Assembly: GCA_026709535.1 (NCBI GenBank)
Contig: JAPOST010000067.1
Coordinates: 1-38,466, forward strand
Direction: 5' to 3'
Source: Rhodospirillaceae bacterium
Lineage (GTDB): Bacteria > Pseudomonadota > Alphaproteobacteria > Bin65
DNA: 38,466 nt
Under the pieces are notes generated by a model. The model was not told where the DNA came from, ran no database searches, and saw nothing but the letters and a program-made list of their open reading frames with translations. Position 1 is the first letter of the stretch, and each line of letters starts with the position of its first letter. Of the stretch, positions 16,758 to 25,686 are shown piece by piece. A program made the translations under genes and the position numbers.

Positions 16758-16919
16758 ATGGACATGACGACAGATCCGATGTTCACGCTGTATGTGGTGT
16801 GGCATCCATCGTATCGCGAAGGGGAGCAGATTGCCGACCTGCTCCGCACGCACCCTGGTCGCGATCTCTATCGGAGCTTCGGGGCATGGTGTTCGGTCAG
16901 GCGCAGCGTCCTGCAATAG
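16758..16919 (+). pseudogene. Possible N-terminal fragment of a TIR-like domain protein
   Basis: A 53-codon frame starting MDMTTDPMFTLYVVWHP and continuing YREGEQIADLLRTH and GRDLYRSF resembles the N-terminus of alphaproteobacterial TIR-like domain proteins with the LTLYVVWHP signature. The similarity stops after about 42 residues, and the frame ends at TAG 16919 with no recognisable continuation in other frames, so it appears truncated. The identity is recalled from motif memory and is tentative. Confidence 0.35.
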
Positions 16920-17145
16920 TCGCCAGGCAATTCCGGCAGAATAACAACCAGCTTGGCCATACCACTGACGCCATGTTTCATCATATCGGACAAGATCGAA
17001 ATTCTTTTTTCGATTTCCAGCCGACTTCAATGCGCAAGCGGACGATACCAGCAAAATGCAACCCGTCCTGTTCCACCTTCTTGAGTTGACAGCCCCGTTG
17101 AACATCCTCTCGTCAATGAATGCCCCCGCCGTCTAGAATGAAAGA
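16920..17145. other. Upstream region of tlyA
   Basis: No gene is seen. The stretch is A+T-richer than the surroundings. A TTGACA lies at 17086-17091 and a TAGAAT at 17134-17139, but they are 42 bases apart and cannot form one promoter. If TAGAAT is a -10 element, transcription would begin at about the A of the tlyA start codon. Confidence 0.3.
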
Positions 17146-17913
17146 ATGGCAAGAATCGCCAAGAATCGCATTGATCAACTGCTGGTAGAGCGCGGACTCG
17201 CGAAAAACCGGAGCAAGGCGCAGGCGCTGGTATTGGCCGGCTCGGTGTTTCGCGGCAGCCAGCGAATCGACAAGCCTGGAACAGTGGTTCCCGAGGACGC
17301 CATTATCCATGTTCTTGGCCAGGACCATCCATGGGTATCTCGTGGCGGCATCAAGCTGGAGCATGGTCTGTTGCATTTCGGATTCAAACCCGAGGGCCGC
17401 GTCTGTCTTGATATCGGGACATCGACCGGTGGTTTCACGGATGTACTGCTCCATCACGGTGCGGTTCGGGTCCATGCAGTCGATGTCGGGTATGGACAAC
17501 TGGCATGGAAACTGCGCACTGATGACCGCGTGGTGGTGCACGAAAAGACCAATGCCCGCTACCTGGATCAGACCGTTGTCCCGGACCCGATCGACGCCAT
17601 TGTCTGCGATGCCAGTTTCATCGGGCTACAAACTGTTTTGCCTGCGTCCATGGCGTTAGCGGTACCGGATGCCTGGATGATTGCCTTGATAAAACCGCAA
17701 TTCCAGGCAGGCCGCGACCAGGTCGGCAAGCGTGGCGTGGTGCGCGATCCAGCCATCCACCAGATGGCTTGTAACGCCGTCCGTACCTGGCTTGATGGCC
17801 GCCAGGGATGGACGGTCAACGGCATTGCCGAAAGTCCGATCACAGGCCCCAGAGGCAACCGCGAATTCCTGATTGGTGCGACGCTGGCCGATAGCGCAGC
17901 TGCGTCCGCATGA
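17146..17913 (+). CDS. tlyA: TlyA-family rRNA cytidine-2'-O-methyltransferase
   Basis: A 255-residue protein with an N-terminal S4 RNA-binding domain (about 5-65; RIDQLLVERGLAKNRSKAQ) and an FtsJ/RrmJ-type methyltransferase domain with SAM motif CLDIGTSTGGFTDVLL near 85-100, then CDASFIGL and IKPQFQAGR. TlyA enzymes methylate the 2'-OH of cytidines in 16S and/or 23S rRNA and influence capreomycin sensitivity; in many bacteria they were first labelled haemolysins. There is no good Shine-Dalgarno site before ATG 17146. The stop overlaps the following methyltransferase as ATGA, pairing two rRNA-modifying enzymes in one transcript. Confidence 0.93.
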   Translation: MARIAKNRIDQLLVERGLAKNRSKAQALVLAGSVFRGSQRIDKPGTVVPEDAIIHVLGQDHPWVSRGGIKLEHGLLHFGFKPEGRVCLDIGTSTGGFTDVLLHHGAVRVHAVDVGYGQLAWKLRTDDRVVVHEKTNARYLDQTVVPDPIDAIVCDASFIGLQTVLPASMALAVPDAWMIALIKPQFQAGRDQVGKRGVVRDPAIHQMACNAVRTWLDGRQGWTVNGIAESPITGPRGNREFLIGATLADSAAASA

Positions 17914-19187
17914 AACCCCTCCAGGCAGAGGTCACCATCGACAGGATCGGCCAGCAAGGCGACGGGGTCGCAGCGCTGGATATTGGTACGGTCTATGTGC
18001 CCGCGACGGTGCCGGGTGACCGTGTCAGGGTCGCGCTGACCAACCGGGGCGGGGGACGGCTCCAGGGACGGATGCTGGAGGTGCTGTCGCCGGGTCCGGC
18101 ACGGATCAAGCCGCCCTGCCCGCACTTCACTCAGTGCGGCGGGTGCACGCTGCAGCATCTTGAGGATCAAGTCTACGCCAACTGGAAGCGCGACCTGCTG
18201 CTCCATGTACTGAGCCGCAACGGCCTGACAGCCAATACCATTGAAGATCTTCATCGAAGTCCACCCGGTAGCCGACGGCGCGCCACTTTTGCTGTCATAC
18301 GCCGCAAGGCCGATACTGTTGTTGGCTTCCATGCGCATCACAGTCACCAGGTGATCGACCTGACGGTATGCCCGGTAGTCGCATCGCCCATCGCCAACCT
18401 GATCCCGGCCATCCGGCGCTGGGCTGGAACCGCGCTGAAGGCCGACGAGGCGGCGGAGGTGTTCGTGGCGCAGACGGACAGCGGGCTCGACCTGTTGGTC
18501 CGAACAACGGCCTGCTTGAGCAGTGATGGCCGGGACAGCCTTGTGGGACTACTCTCAGAGCATGACCTCGCTCGCGTTTCCTGGGCTCCTTCTCGGCGGG
18601 ACGAGGCGGAAATCCTGGCCGAAGCCCGGCAGGTCCGAGCCGTTTGTGGCGATATTCCGGTTGATCTCGCACCCGGGGCGTTCGGACAGGCGACGCCGGA
18701 TGGCGAAGCTGCGTTGGTCGGCTTTGTCCGACAGGAAACCGGTGGTGCGAAGAAAGCCGCCGACCTGTTCTGCGGCTTCGGCGCATTCGCCCTGCCACTG
18801 GCCCGAAACGGCTGTGAGGTGTTCGCCGTGGACATCGACAGGACAGCTGTCGCCAATCTTGGCGCTGCAGCGCGCCAAGCTGGCGTGCCGAACCTTGGCG
18901 TCGAGCAGCGCAACCTGATGCGCAAGCCGATACCAGCCGACAGGCTGGCAGGCAACGATGTTGTGATCCTCGATCCGCCACGCGTCGGAGCAAAAGCACA
19001 GATGGCCGAAATTGCCACGTCAAAGACGCCGTGCGTCATAGCGATTTCATGCAATCCTGGCACGTTCGCCCGCGACGCCCAAATCCTGATCCACCAGGGA
19101 TATGTGCTTTCTCGGATCCTTCCGGTGGATCAGTTTATCTGGTCACCCCATTTGGAGATTGCGGCCCGCTTTGACTTCGCTGGATGA
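17910..19187 (+). CDS. TrmA/RlmC/RlmD-family RNA (uracil-5-)-methyltransferase
   Basis: A 425-residue SAM-dependent enzyme predicted to make 5-methyluridine in 23S rRNA (U1939-type RlmD or a close paralogue). It has an N-terminal TRAM domain (about 1-60), a [4Fe-4S] set CPHFTQCGGC plus a later Cys in LTVCPVVA, the SAM motif DLFCGFGAFALPLA near 290, the LDPPRVGA motif and the catalytic cysteine in AISCNPGTFARD. All key residues are present. Which uridine is modified cannot be read from sequence, so no symbol is given. It is translationally coupled to tlyA. Confidence 0.9.
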   Translation: MKPLQAEVTIDRIGQQGDGVAALDIGTVYVPATVPGDRVRVALTNRGGGRLQGRMLEVLSPGPARIKPPCPHFTQCGGCTLQHLEDQVYANWKRDLLLHVLSRNGLTANTIEDLHRSPPGSRRRATFAVIRRKADTVVGFHAHHSHQVIDLTVCPVVASPIANLIPAIRRWAGTALKADEAAEVFVAQTDSGLDLLVRTTACLSSDGRDSLVGLLSEHDLARVSWAPSRRDEAEILAEARQVRAVCGDIPVDLAPGAFGQATPDGEAALVGFVRQETGGAKKAADLFCGFGAFALPLARNGCEVFAVDIDRTAVANLGAAARQAGVPNLGVEQRNLMRKPIPADRLAGNDVVILDPPRVGAKAQMAEIATSKTPCVIAISCNPGTFARDAQILIHQGYVLSRILPVDQFIWSPHLEIAARFDFAG

Positions 19188-19232
19188 GCAGGGGCCTGCA
19201 AACGCGGGAGGGTAGTTCCTGTCGCGATATGA

Positions 19233-19708
19233 CGCGCGCTTTACGCCAGCCATGAAGACCTGGCGGAAATCATCCGGCGCCGCTTCAACTCACCGAGGGC
19301 GGCGTTGCACGAGCTGTACGAACGGCTCGTGTTCAACGTCCTGTGCGGCAACACTGACAATCACGCCCGCAATCATGCGGGCTTCCGGGATGGTGAACAC
19401 CTGACCCTGACACCGGCCCATGACATCTGCCCGCAAGGCCGTTCCGCAAATGTCGCCAGTCAGGCGATGCTGATCGCCGGCGACAATCGGACGAGCACGC
19501 TGGCGGCCCGCCTCGAGGCCGCGCCCGGTTTCCAGCTCGGCGAGAAGGCGGCGAAGGACTCATTGACAGGCAGGTCGGCGTCATCCGGGACACATGGGAC
19601 GACATCTGCGAGGAGGCCGCATTGACCGCGGTCGAACGCAACCTGTTCGACCGGCACATCTTTCTTGATGACCATAGCTTCGAAGAGACGCCCAGGCGAC
19701 TGGGGTGA
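19233..19708 (+). pseudogene. HipA-like toxin kinase remnant (C-terminal part, frameshifted)
   Basis: The translation LYERLVFNVLCGNTDNHARN followed by LTLTPAHDICPQ is the hallmark catalytic-loop and metal-binding region of HipA serine/threonine kinases. The fragment opens just after an in-frame TGA near 19230 and has no N-terminal half. Near 19550 the frame shifts, and the family C-terminus continues in another frame (LIDRQVGVIRDTWDDICEEA) to TGA 19706-19708. No hipB-like gene is nearby. This is a dead toxin–antitoxin relic on the plus strand, convergent with the following minus-strand block. Confidence 0.8.
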
Positions 19709-19775
19709 TGGCGTCATGGATCACGCAAGTGCTGTCAACCACTGTGTGATTGCAGTTGAAGAGCCTCGCCACCCA

Positions 19776-20780
19776 TCAACTACCGATCCCTGACTCGAAC
19801 GGATCGCCATCGTCGCGGGGGCCAAAGCCCAGAATATCGAAAGTCTCTGCCATATGCGGCGGCAGCGGAGCCTCGGCATCGATCCAGCCACCATTCGGAT
19901 GAGGCGCAACCAGGTTTTTTGAGTGTAAATGCACTTTGTTTGAAAACCCTGCGACAAAAGCCTCGCTCCCACCATATTTTCCGTCACCCAGAATCGGCGT
20001 ACCGATGGCGCTGACATGAACACGCAACTGATGTTTTCGCCCGGTCATCGGCATCAAGGCCAGCCAGGTAACATGTCTGGCGGCGTGATCGATCACGGCA
20101 TATTGCGTGCGGGCCCGTTGCGCATTTTCTGTCTCGATATCCTCGGCAATGACCATACGCTCTCCTCCGGCACCACTGCGTCTGATCAGGGGCAGGTTGA
20201 TAGATCCGCGCCGCCGAGCGGGCATACCGACAACCGCAGCCCAGTAAAGTTTTCGTACACTCCTGCTCCGAAACGCTTTCGCCAACGCACCGGCCGTCTT
20301 GCGGTTCAAACCCACGACCATGACGCCGCTCGTATCCTTGTCCAGGCGATGAACCAGTCGTGGCAAGTCGTCTGACCGCGTCCAGTTCCGCAGCATGACG
20401 TCCAAACTGTCTTTCTGTCCCAACCCGCCTTGAACCGGCAGTCCGGGCGGCTTGTTCAATACCAACACAGCCTTGTCGCGATAAATCGTCATCGCCTCAA
20501 TCGAATCCCGGTCCGCCTGAGCATCCCGCTGTCGAACGCTCTGCGCCGTGGTCTTTTGCCCCGGCGATGCTACCGTACTACCCATAGGCGGAATGCAGAT
20601 GGTTTCGCCTGCGGAAAGCCTGTGTGCGGCCTTGACCCGTTTCCCATCGACGCGAATTCGGCCCGTGCGGAGCAGCTTTTCCAACCGACCGTGACCCAGA
20701 CCAGGATACCGATGCCTGAACCACCGATCAATCCGCTGGCCACCCTCGACTCCGGTAATCGTGTGTTGAGTGACGGGCAT
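19776..20780 (-). CDS. rluC: RluC-type 23S rRNA pseudouridine synthase
   Basis: A 334-residue RluA-family enzyme with an N-terminal S4 domain (RIDRWFRHRYPGLGHGRLEKL) and the catalytic aspartate in LVHRLDKDTSGVMVVG near residue 145, followed by GRKHQLRVH. RluC in E. coli modifies U955, U2504 and U2580 of 23S rRNA; the exact sites here are inferred. Start ATG 20780 is preferred to GTG 20786 because GGATAGG lies five bases before the ATG. The gene begins just after the crcB stop and ends the long minus-strand run. The C-terminal tail is acidic and Gly-rich. Confidence 0.9.
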   Translation of the reverse strand: MPVTQHTITGVEGGQRIDRWFRHRYPGLGHGRLEKLLRTGRIRVDGKRVKAAHRLSAGETICIPPMGSTVASPGQKTTAQSVRQRDAQADRDSIEAMTIYRDKAVLVLNKPPGLPVQGGLGQKDSLDVMLRNWTRSDDLPRLVHRLDKDTSGVMVVGLNRKTAGALAKAFRSRSVRKLYWAAVVGMPARRRGSINLPLIRRSGAGGERMVIAEDIETENAQRARTQYAVIDHAARHVTWLALMPMTGRKHQLRVHVSAIGTPILGDGKYGGSEAFVAGFSNKVHLHSKNLVAPHPNGGWIDAEAPLPPHMAETFDILGFGPRDDGDPFESGIGS

Positions 20781-20786
20781 CTGCAC

Positions 20787-21167
20787 CTATCCGAACAGAA
20801 TACGACCCAGGCGCTGACCGCCCCAGAATGTCAGGATTGCGCCGGGAACCGACATCAGCACGTAAAAGACTGCGCTACCGATTGCCCCTCGTTGCATCAG
20901 CGTCGTGGCATCCAGTGAGAATGTGGAGAAGGTCGTAAAGGCGCCCAGCACCCCGACAGCCAGGAAGGCGCGCCACTCGGCAGGAAATTGCGTCCGCAAG
21001 GCCATATAGCTGATCAGGAAGCCCAGGATCAGGGATCCCGTGATATTTACGATGATCGTCGCCCAGGGAAAACCGTGACCCAGGACCCGCCCGGTCCAGA
21101 CGCCGACGCCATACCGGGCGACGGCGCCGATGGCGCCGCCCAACGCCACCGCCAGAAGCATCTTCAT
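20787..21167 (-). CDS. crcB: Fluoride ion channel CrcB/Fluc
   Basis: A 126-residue four-helix membrane protein that works as a dual-topology dimer exporting fluoride. Family motifs are complete: GGAIGAVARYG at the N-terminus, NITGSLILGF in helix 2 and GAFTTFSTFSLD, the break region of helix 3 with the polar track for fluoride. Its ATG overlaps the rarA stop as ATGA. I see no fluoride riboswitch before it; being embedded in an operon, it is probably expressed constitutively with its neighbours. Confidence 0.95.
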   Translation of the reverse strand: MKMLLAVALGGAIGAVARYGVGVWTGRVLGHGFPWATIIVNITGSLILGFLISYMALRTQFPAEWRAFLAVGVLGAFTTFSTFSLDATTLMQRGAIGSAVFYVLMSVPGAILTFWGGQRLGRILFG

Positions 21168-22513
21168 TCTTCGGTCCCTCGTTCCGCCAGCGCCGCATCC
21201 TGCTGCTCCGATTGCCGACGATCCCTCAACCGCGCCCAGTAATCCAGGCGTTTTTGGATCTCCCGCTCAAAGCCCCTTTCTACCGGTTTGTAGAACTGCT
21301 GCCGGCTCATGCCGTCTGGAAAATAATCCTGTCCCGAAAAGCCATCCCGGGCATCATGATCGTAGGCGTAGCCATCGCCGTATCCGATATCTTTCAACAG
21401 CCGGGTTGGCGCATTCAGGATGTGTCTGGGCGGCGCCAGCGAACCCGTGGCCTGCGCGCTCTTCATGGCGGCACTCAACGCCCGATATGCAGCATTGGAC
21501 TTGGGCGCCGTCGCCAGATAGATTACCAACTGCGCTAGTGCCAACTCGCCTTCCTGCGGCCCTATACGCTCAAACGCCTGCCATGCAGCTATCGCCTGGG
21601 TCAGCGCATTTGGGTCAGCAAGCCCGATGTCTTCGACGGCAAACCGCGTCAGTCGCCGAGCGATATAGTGTGGATCCTCGCCACCGGCCAGCATGCGGGC
21701 CAACCAGTACAGCCCGGCATCGCAATCCGAACCCCGCAGACTTTTGTGGAGGGCGCTGATCAGGTTGTAATGGCTCTCCTGACCTTTGTCGTACAAAGGC
21801 GCACGGCGATGAACAAGCATGGTCAGAATATCAGTATCAATGGTTCCTTCGTGCTCGGCCGCCTGGATCGTCTCAACCATGTTCAACAAGTATCGGCCGT
21901 CCCCGTCCGCCATTGTCTTCAGCGCAGCACGTGCATCGGTTGTAAGCTTGAGCGGCTGTTCGTCCGTCGCTTCTGCCCGGTCCAGCAAGGCTCCCAAAGC
22001 CTCGTCGTCCAGGCGGTTCAGCACCAATACCTGACAACGGGACAACAAGGCCGGATTCAGTTCGAACGACGGGTTTTCGGTTGTCGCGCCAACCAAAATG
22101 ATCGTGCCGTCTTCGACGACGGGCAGGAAAGCGTCCTGCTGCGATCTGTTGAATCGATGAATCTCGTCAACCAGCAGCAACGTGCCTTGTCCGCCGGTTC
22201 GGTGCTGGCGCGCCGTCTCAAAAATCTTGCGGAGATCTGTGACGCCAGAGAAAATCGCCGAAATTGATTCGAAATGCAGCCCCGAATGGTTGGCCTCAAG
22301 CCGGGCAATCGTCGTCTTGCCGGTTCCCGGCGGCCCCCACAGTATGTGGGAAACCAGCGAATCATGCGCCAGCATTCGGCCGATCGGCGCATCAGGGCGG
22401 ATCAGGTGATCTTGACCTACTACTTCCGACAATGTCACCGGTCGCAGACGGTCAGCCAAGGGCCTCGGCGCTTGCTCGTCAAAAAGCCCGAAGGCGGCAT
22501 CGGATACAGCCAT
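21164..22513 (-). CDS. rarA: Replication-associated recombination ATPase RarA (MgsA)
   Basis: An AAA+ ATPase of the clamp-loader-related RarA/MgsA/WRNIP1 family acting at stalled replication forks. The 449 residues show Walker A GPPGTGKTTIA (near 60), Walker B LLLVDEIHRFN (near 118), sensor 1 VGATTENPSFELN and the SRCQVLVL arginine-finger region. The conserved C-terminal domain has GEDPHYIARRLTRFAVEDIG and GYAYDHD motifs. It starts 13 bases after the protease gene and overlaps crcB. This placement behind rplQ and a DegP protease is common in alphaproteobacteria. Confidence 0.94.
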   Translation of the reverse strand: MAVSDAAFGLFDEQAPRPLADRLRPVTLSEVVGQDHLIRPDAPIGRMLAHDSLVSHILWGPPGTGKTTIARLEANHSGLHFESISAIFSGVTDLRKIFETARQHRTGGQGTLLLVDEIHRFNRSQQDAFLPVVEDGTIILVGATTENPSFELNPALLSRCQVLVLNRLDDEALGALLDRAEATDEQPLKLTTDARAALKTMADGDGRYLLNMVETIQAAEHEGTIDTDILTMLVHRRAPLYDKGQESHYNLISALHKSLRGSDCDAGLYWLARMLAGGEDPHYIARRLTRFAVEDIGLADPNALTQAIAAWQAFERIGPQEGELALAQLVIYLATAPKSNAAYRALSAAMKSAQATGSLAPPRHILNAPTRLLKDIGYGDGYAYDHDARDGFSGQDYFPDGMSRQQFYKPVERGFEREIQKRLDYWARLRDRRQSEQQDAALAERGTEE

Positions 22514-22526
22514 CCGACGACAGCGC

Positions 22527-23957
22527 CTAGAGGGAAAGCCGGCGGCGGATCAGTAACCGGCCACGACGCACGATAAAGTGCCAACTGTAATCGTCGCCAA
22601 GCCGCAGCGCATTCTGAAGCTGCCCAACGGTCTTGATTCGCTTGCCATTGATCTCCAGCACGATGTCACCAGGACGAAAACCGTTGTAGTGGCTGACGCT
22701 TCTCCGCCGGATGCGCCGGACAACCACGCCGTTGGTCTCTTGAACACCAAGATCGTCCGCATGGGTTGGCGACAGGTTTTCGACCTGCGCACCCTGCATT
22801 GGATGCTGTCCGGTCAGGATCGTCAATCTGCGTGACGGGATCCCGGAGGCACCCTGCAGCACCAGGCGTAATATCCTCGGCTTGTTCGAACGAACGATGG
22901 CCAGTCTGACAGTAATACCCAGTTCCATGGTAGCGAGACGAAAACGCAGCGCCTGAATATCATTCACCTCGCGATCGTTGATGCTGACAATGATGTCGTT
23001 GACTTGAAGGCCCGCCTTGGCACCCGGACTGCCCGCGACCACTTCGCGGACAATGACGCCACCCACGCGCCTCAGGCCTAGCGCCTTGGCGATCTCCGCA
23101 TTCACTGCCTGTCCTGAAATGCCGAGCCACGGCCGTTTCAGCTTGCCGCCCTTCTCAGCCACTCGCAGGACGGCCTGCACCATGGTTGAGGGAATTGCAA
23201 AGCCGATGCCCACCGAACCGCCTGAGCGGCTGTAGATCGCGGTATTGATACCGACGACACGGCCATCCATTGTGATCAGTGGACCTCCAGAATTACCGGG
23301 ATTGATTGCGGCATCCGTCTGGATGAAAAATCGGTAGTCGGTAATGCCGATCTCGGTGCGCGCCAGGGCAGAAACGATTCCGCCGGTCACGGTCTGGCCA
23401 ACGCCGAACGGGTTTCCGAAGGCGAGAACCAGATCGCCAATCTCCAGCCCGTCGGCATCCCCGAATTTCAGGAAAGGAAATTTCTCGCCGCCCCCGTCAA
23501 TCTTCAGGATCGCAAGGTCAGTACGCTTGTCCTTGAGGACGATGTTGGCGGCAAACTCTCTCTTGTCGGCAAGAATGACCTTGATCGCCGCCGCGCCACG
23601 GATGACGTGGTTATTCGTAACGATCATGCCGTGCGGACGAATGATGACCCCGGATCCCAGCGAACGATGTGGACGCTGTGCTCTTGGCTCCTGGTTACCG
23701 AAAAAACGCCTAAAGAAAGGATCCCGGAACATCGGACTGGAAGCTGCGAAATCCATCCGCTGGGTCTGGATGTTGACCACGGCCGGAGAAACCCGTTTGA
23801 CCACAGGTGCATAGCTGAGCGTGATCTGGGTTCGACTTTTCGGAGCCTTTTTCTCGTCTGCGATTGCCGGAGTCGCAACTGCAACGGCCGCACAGACAGA
23901 CACGCCAAGGAAAAATTCGAGAATCGCTGGATTCGGCTTGACACCAACAGGGATCAT
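22527..23957 (-). CDS. DegP/DegQ-type periplasmic serine protease with two PDZ domains
   Basis: A 476-residue HtrA-family protease of the periplasm for misfolded envelope proteins. The N-terminal hydrophobic stretch (about 10-33, ending TPAIA) is a signal peptide. The catalytic triad is His117 (VTNNHVI), Asp147 (KRTDLAIL) and Ser223 (NPGNSGGPL). PDZ1 spans about 277-368 and PDZ2 about 385-475. The start ATG 23957 follows GGGAG by six bases. The C-terminal PDZ ends in a basic run (RRGRLLIRRRLSL). Whether it corresponds to DegP or DegQ is not decidable here. It probably extends the alpha operon after rplQ, 92 bases away. Confidence 0.92.
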   Translation of the reverse strand: MIPVGVKPNPAILEFFLGVSVCAAVAVATPAIADEKKAPKSRTQITLSYAPVVKRVSPAVVNIQTQRMDFAASSPMFRDPFFRRFFGNQEPRAQRPHRSLGSGVIIRPHGMIVTNNHVIRGAAAIKVILADKREFAANIVLKDKRTDLAILKIDGGGEKFPFLKFGDADGLEIGDLVLAFGNPFGVGQTVTGGIVSALARTEIGITDYRFFIQTDAAINPGNSGGPLITMDGRVVGINTAIYSRSGGSVGIGFAIPSTMVQAVLRVAEKGGKLKRPWLGISGQAVNAEIAKALGLRRVGGVIVREVVAGSPGAKAGLQVNDIIVSINDREVNDIQALRFRLATMELGITVRLAIVRSNKPRILRLVLQGASGIPSRRLTILTGQHPMQGAQVENLSPTHADDLGVQETNGVVVRRIRRRSVSHYNGFRPGDIVLEINGKRIKTVGQLQNALRLGDDYSWHFIVRRGRLLIRRRLSL

Positions 23958-24049
23958 GGCGTGCTCCCATCAAGGAAGACTACGAGCAAGCGACCAACCA
24001 GATGGACAGGACGATGGCTACTGTGGCCAGCGTAACCGTATCGCCGCGC

Positions 24050-24475
24050 TCAGCTTTCTTCAGCTTCCTCGGTGGCGACTTCCTGGACAGGCCCGCTGTC
24101 CTGGCCTTTGGCGTCTATATCGCGGTCAACCAGTTCAATCACCGCCATCGGCGCCGAATCACCGTGGCGAAATCCTGCCTTCAGGACCCGGGTGTAGCCA
24201 CCTTTGCGCGAGGTATAACGCTCGGCAAGAGTCGAGAACAGCTTGTCGGTCAGTTGCCGGTCTTTCAGCACGGACAGAGCTCGGCGACGGTCATGAAGAC
24301 CGCCTCGCTTGCCCAGGGTGATCAGACCATCGACCACGCCGCGTAGATCCTTCGCTTTTGGCAACGTCGTCTTGATCTGCTCATGCCTGATCAGAGCAGC
24401 CGCCATATTGGCAAACATCGCCTTGCGGTGGCTACTGGTCCGGTTGAGCTTCCGGCCGCTCATTCTGTGACGCAT
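24050..24475 (-). CDS. rplQ: 50S ribosomal protein L17
   Basis: The N-terminus [20 protein letters not shown] is diagnostic of L17, a protein of the 50S subunit near the exit-tunnel side. The 141-residue form has the usual core and a longer acidic C-terminal tail (TEEAEES) typical of proteobacterial L17. ATG 24475 is the family start; an upstream in-frame start at 24520 would add unrelated residues. It is the last ribosomal gene of the cluster and follows rpoA in the alpha-operon order. Confidence 0.97.
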   Translation of the reverse strand: MRHRMSGRKLNRTSSHRKAMFANMAAALIRHEQIKTTLPKAKDLRGVVDGLITLGKRGGLHDRRRALSVLKDRQLTDKLFSTLAERYTSRKGGYTRVLKAGFRHGDSAPMAVIELVDRDIDAKGQDSGPVQEVATEEAEES

Positions 24476-24565
24476 TGTTCCATTTCCCGGCAGCTGCAGC
24501 GGGCAGCTGTATCTTGTCAATCTCTTGCCGAAGCTCCAGTTCGCTCCATTTTTTCAGAGAACGCT

Positions 24566-25588
24566 TCAGTAGGGCTCTTCCAGTTTGCGAGCGAGATCCT
24601 CGATATTCTCCGGCGGCCAATCGAGAACTTCCATACCCAGCGCCAGACCCATTTGAGAGAGTACTTCCTTGATTTCGTTCAGCGACTTCCGACCAAAGTT
24701 CGGAGTTCGCAACATCTCGGTCTCGGTCTTCTGAACAAGATCGCCGATATAGATGATGTTATCGTTTTTCAGGCAATTCGCCGAGCGTACGGAGAGTTCC
24801 AGTTCGTCCACCTTGCGCAACAGGTTCTTGTTGAACGGAAGACCGCCTTCCTTCTCTTCCTGGACGACCTGCTTCGGTTCTTCGAAGTTGATGAACATCT
24901 GGAGTTGATCCTGAAGGATACGCGCTGCCAACGCCACTGCATCCTCCGGGTTCACGGAGCCATTCGTCTCCACGGTCAGAGACAACTTGTCCAGATCGGT
25001 CACTTGGCCGACGCGAGCATTCTCGACCTTGTAGGAAACCTTCTTGACAGGGCTGAAAATTGCGTCGATCGGGATCAGGCCGATGGGTGAGTCCTCGGCA
25101 CGGTTCTGGACCGCCGGCACATAACCCTTGCCACTTTCGACTTTCATTTCCATGGCAATATCGATCTCCCGATCCATATGCATCAGCACATGGTCGGGGT
25201 TCAGGATCTCGATGTCGTGCGACATCTCGATCTGACTGGCCGTCACGGGTCCCGGTCCCTTGGCGTGCAGACTGAGACGGCGGCTACTTTCACCGTGCAT
25301 GCGTAGTGCCAGCGCCTTGACGTTCAGTACGATGTCGGTCACGTCTTCCAGGACGCCCGGGATCGACGAAAACTCGTGCAAGACACCCTCGATCTGGATC
25401 GACGTGACGGCGGCACCCTGCAGCGAGGACAGCAGCACCCGGCGGAGCGCGTTGCCAAGCGTCAGGCCGAAACCGCGCTCCAAAGGCTGCACGACGATTG
25501 TCGCTCCGCGATCAGGATCCTTACCGTGTTCGGTCGCCAGTCCGTTCGGCTTGATAAGATCTGTCCAGTTCTTTTGTTGTACGTTCAT
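24566..25588 (-). CDS. rpoA: RNA polymerase alpha subunit
   Basis: The alpha subunit dimerises to nucleate RNA polymerase assembly and contacts upstream promoter DNA and activators. In 340 residues the N-terminal domain (about 1-235) has [20 protein letters not shown] and [15 protein letters not shown] flexible linker leads to the C-terminal domain (about 260-330) with [36 protein letters not shown] and GMEVLDWPP. Length and all signature motifs are standard. It sits between rpsK and rplQ. Confidence 0.98.
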   Translation of the reverse strand: MNVQQKNWTDLIKPNGLATEHGKDPDRGATIVVQPLERGFGLTLGNALRRVLLSSLQGAAVTSIQIEGVLHEFSSIPGVLEDVTDIVLNVKALALRMHGESSRRLSLHAKGPGPVTASQIEMSHDIEILNPDHVLMHMDREIDIAMEMKVESGKGYVPAVQNRAEDSPIGLIPIDAIFSPVKKVSYKVENARVGQVTDLDKLSLTVETNGSVNPEDAVALAARILQDQLQMFINFEEPKQVVQEEKEGGLPFNKNLLRKVDELELSVRSANCLKNDNIIYIGDLVQKTETEMLRTPNFGRKSLNEIKEVLSQMGLALGMEVLDWPPENIEDLARKLEEPY

Positions 25589-25605
25589 GTCCCAAGCCCA
25601 CTATT

Positions 25606-25619
25606 GCCGGTCGACCGGC
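25606..25619. repeat. Perfect 14-bp palindrome in the rpsK–rpoA gap
   Basis: GCCGGTCGACCGGC is fully self-complementary and lies 18 bases before the rpoA start codon on the minus strand. In RNA it could form a short hairpin near the ribosome site. There is no T run, so it is not an intrinsic terminator. A chance palindrome is possible in G+C-rich DNA. Confidence 0.4.
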
Positions 25620-25686
25620 CTTTCTCGTTATCGGCGGCAGCACCACCCTTCAGCAGCATGCCGCGGCTCTTCCTTGATATTGGCCG

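Noticed and set aside
17086-17091. TTGACA as the -35 element of a tlyA promoter with TAGAAT 17134
   Set aside because: The spacing of 42 bases is far too long for one promoter.
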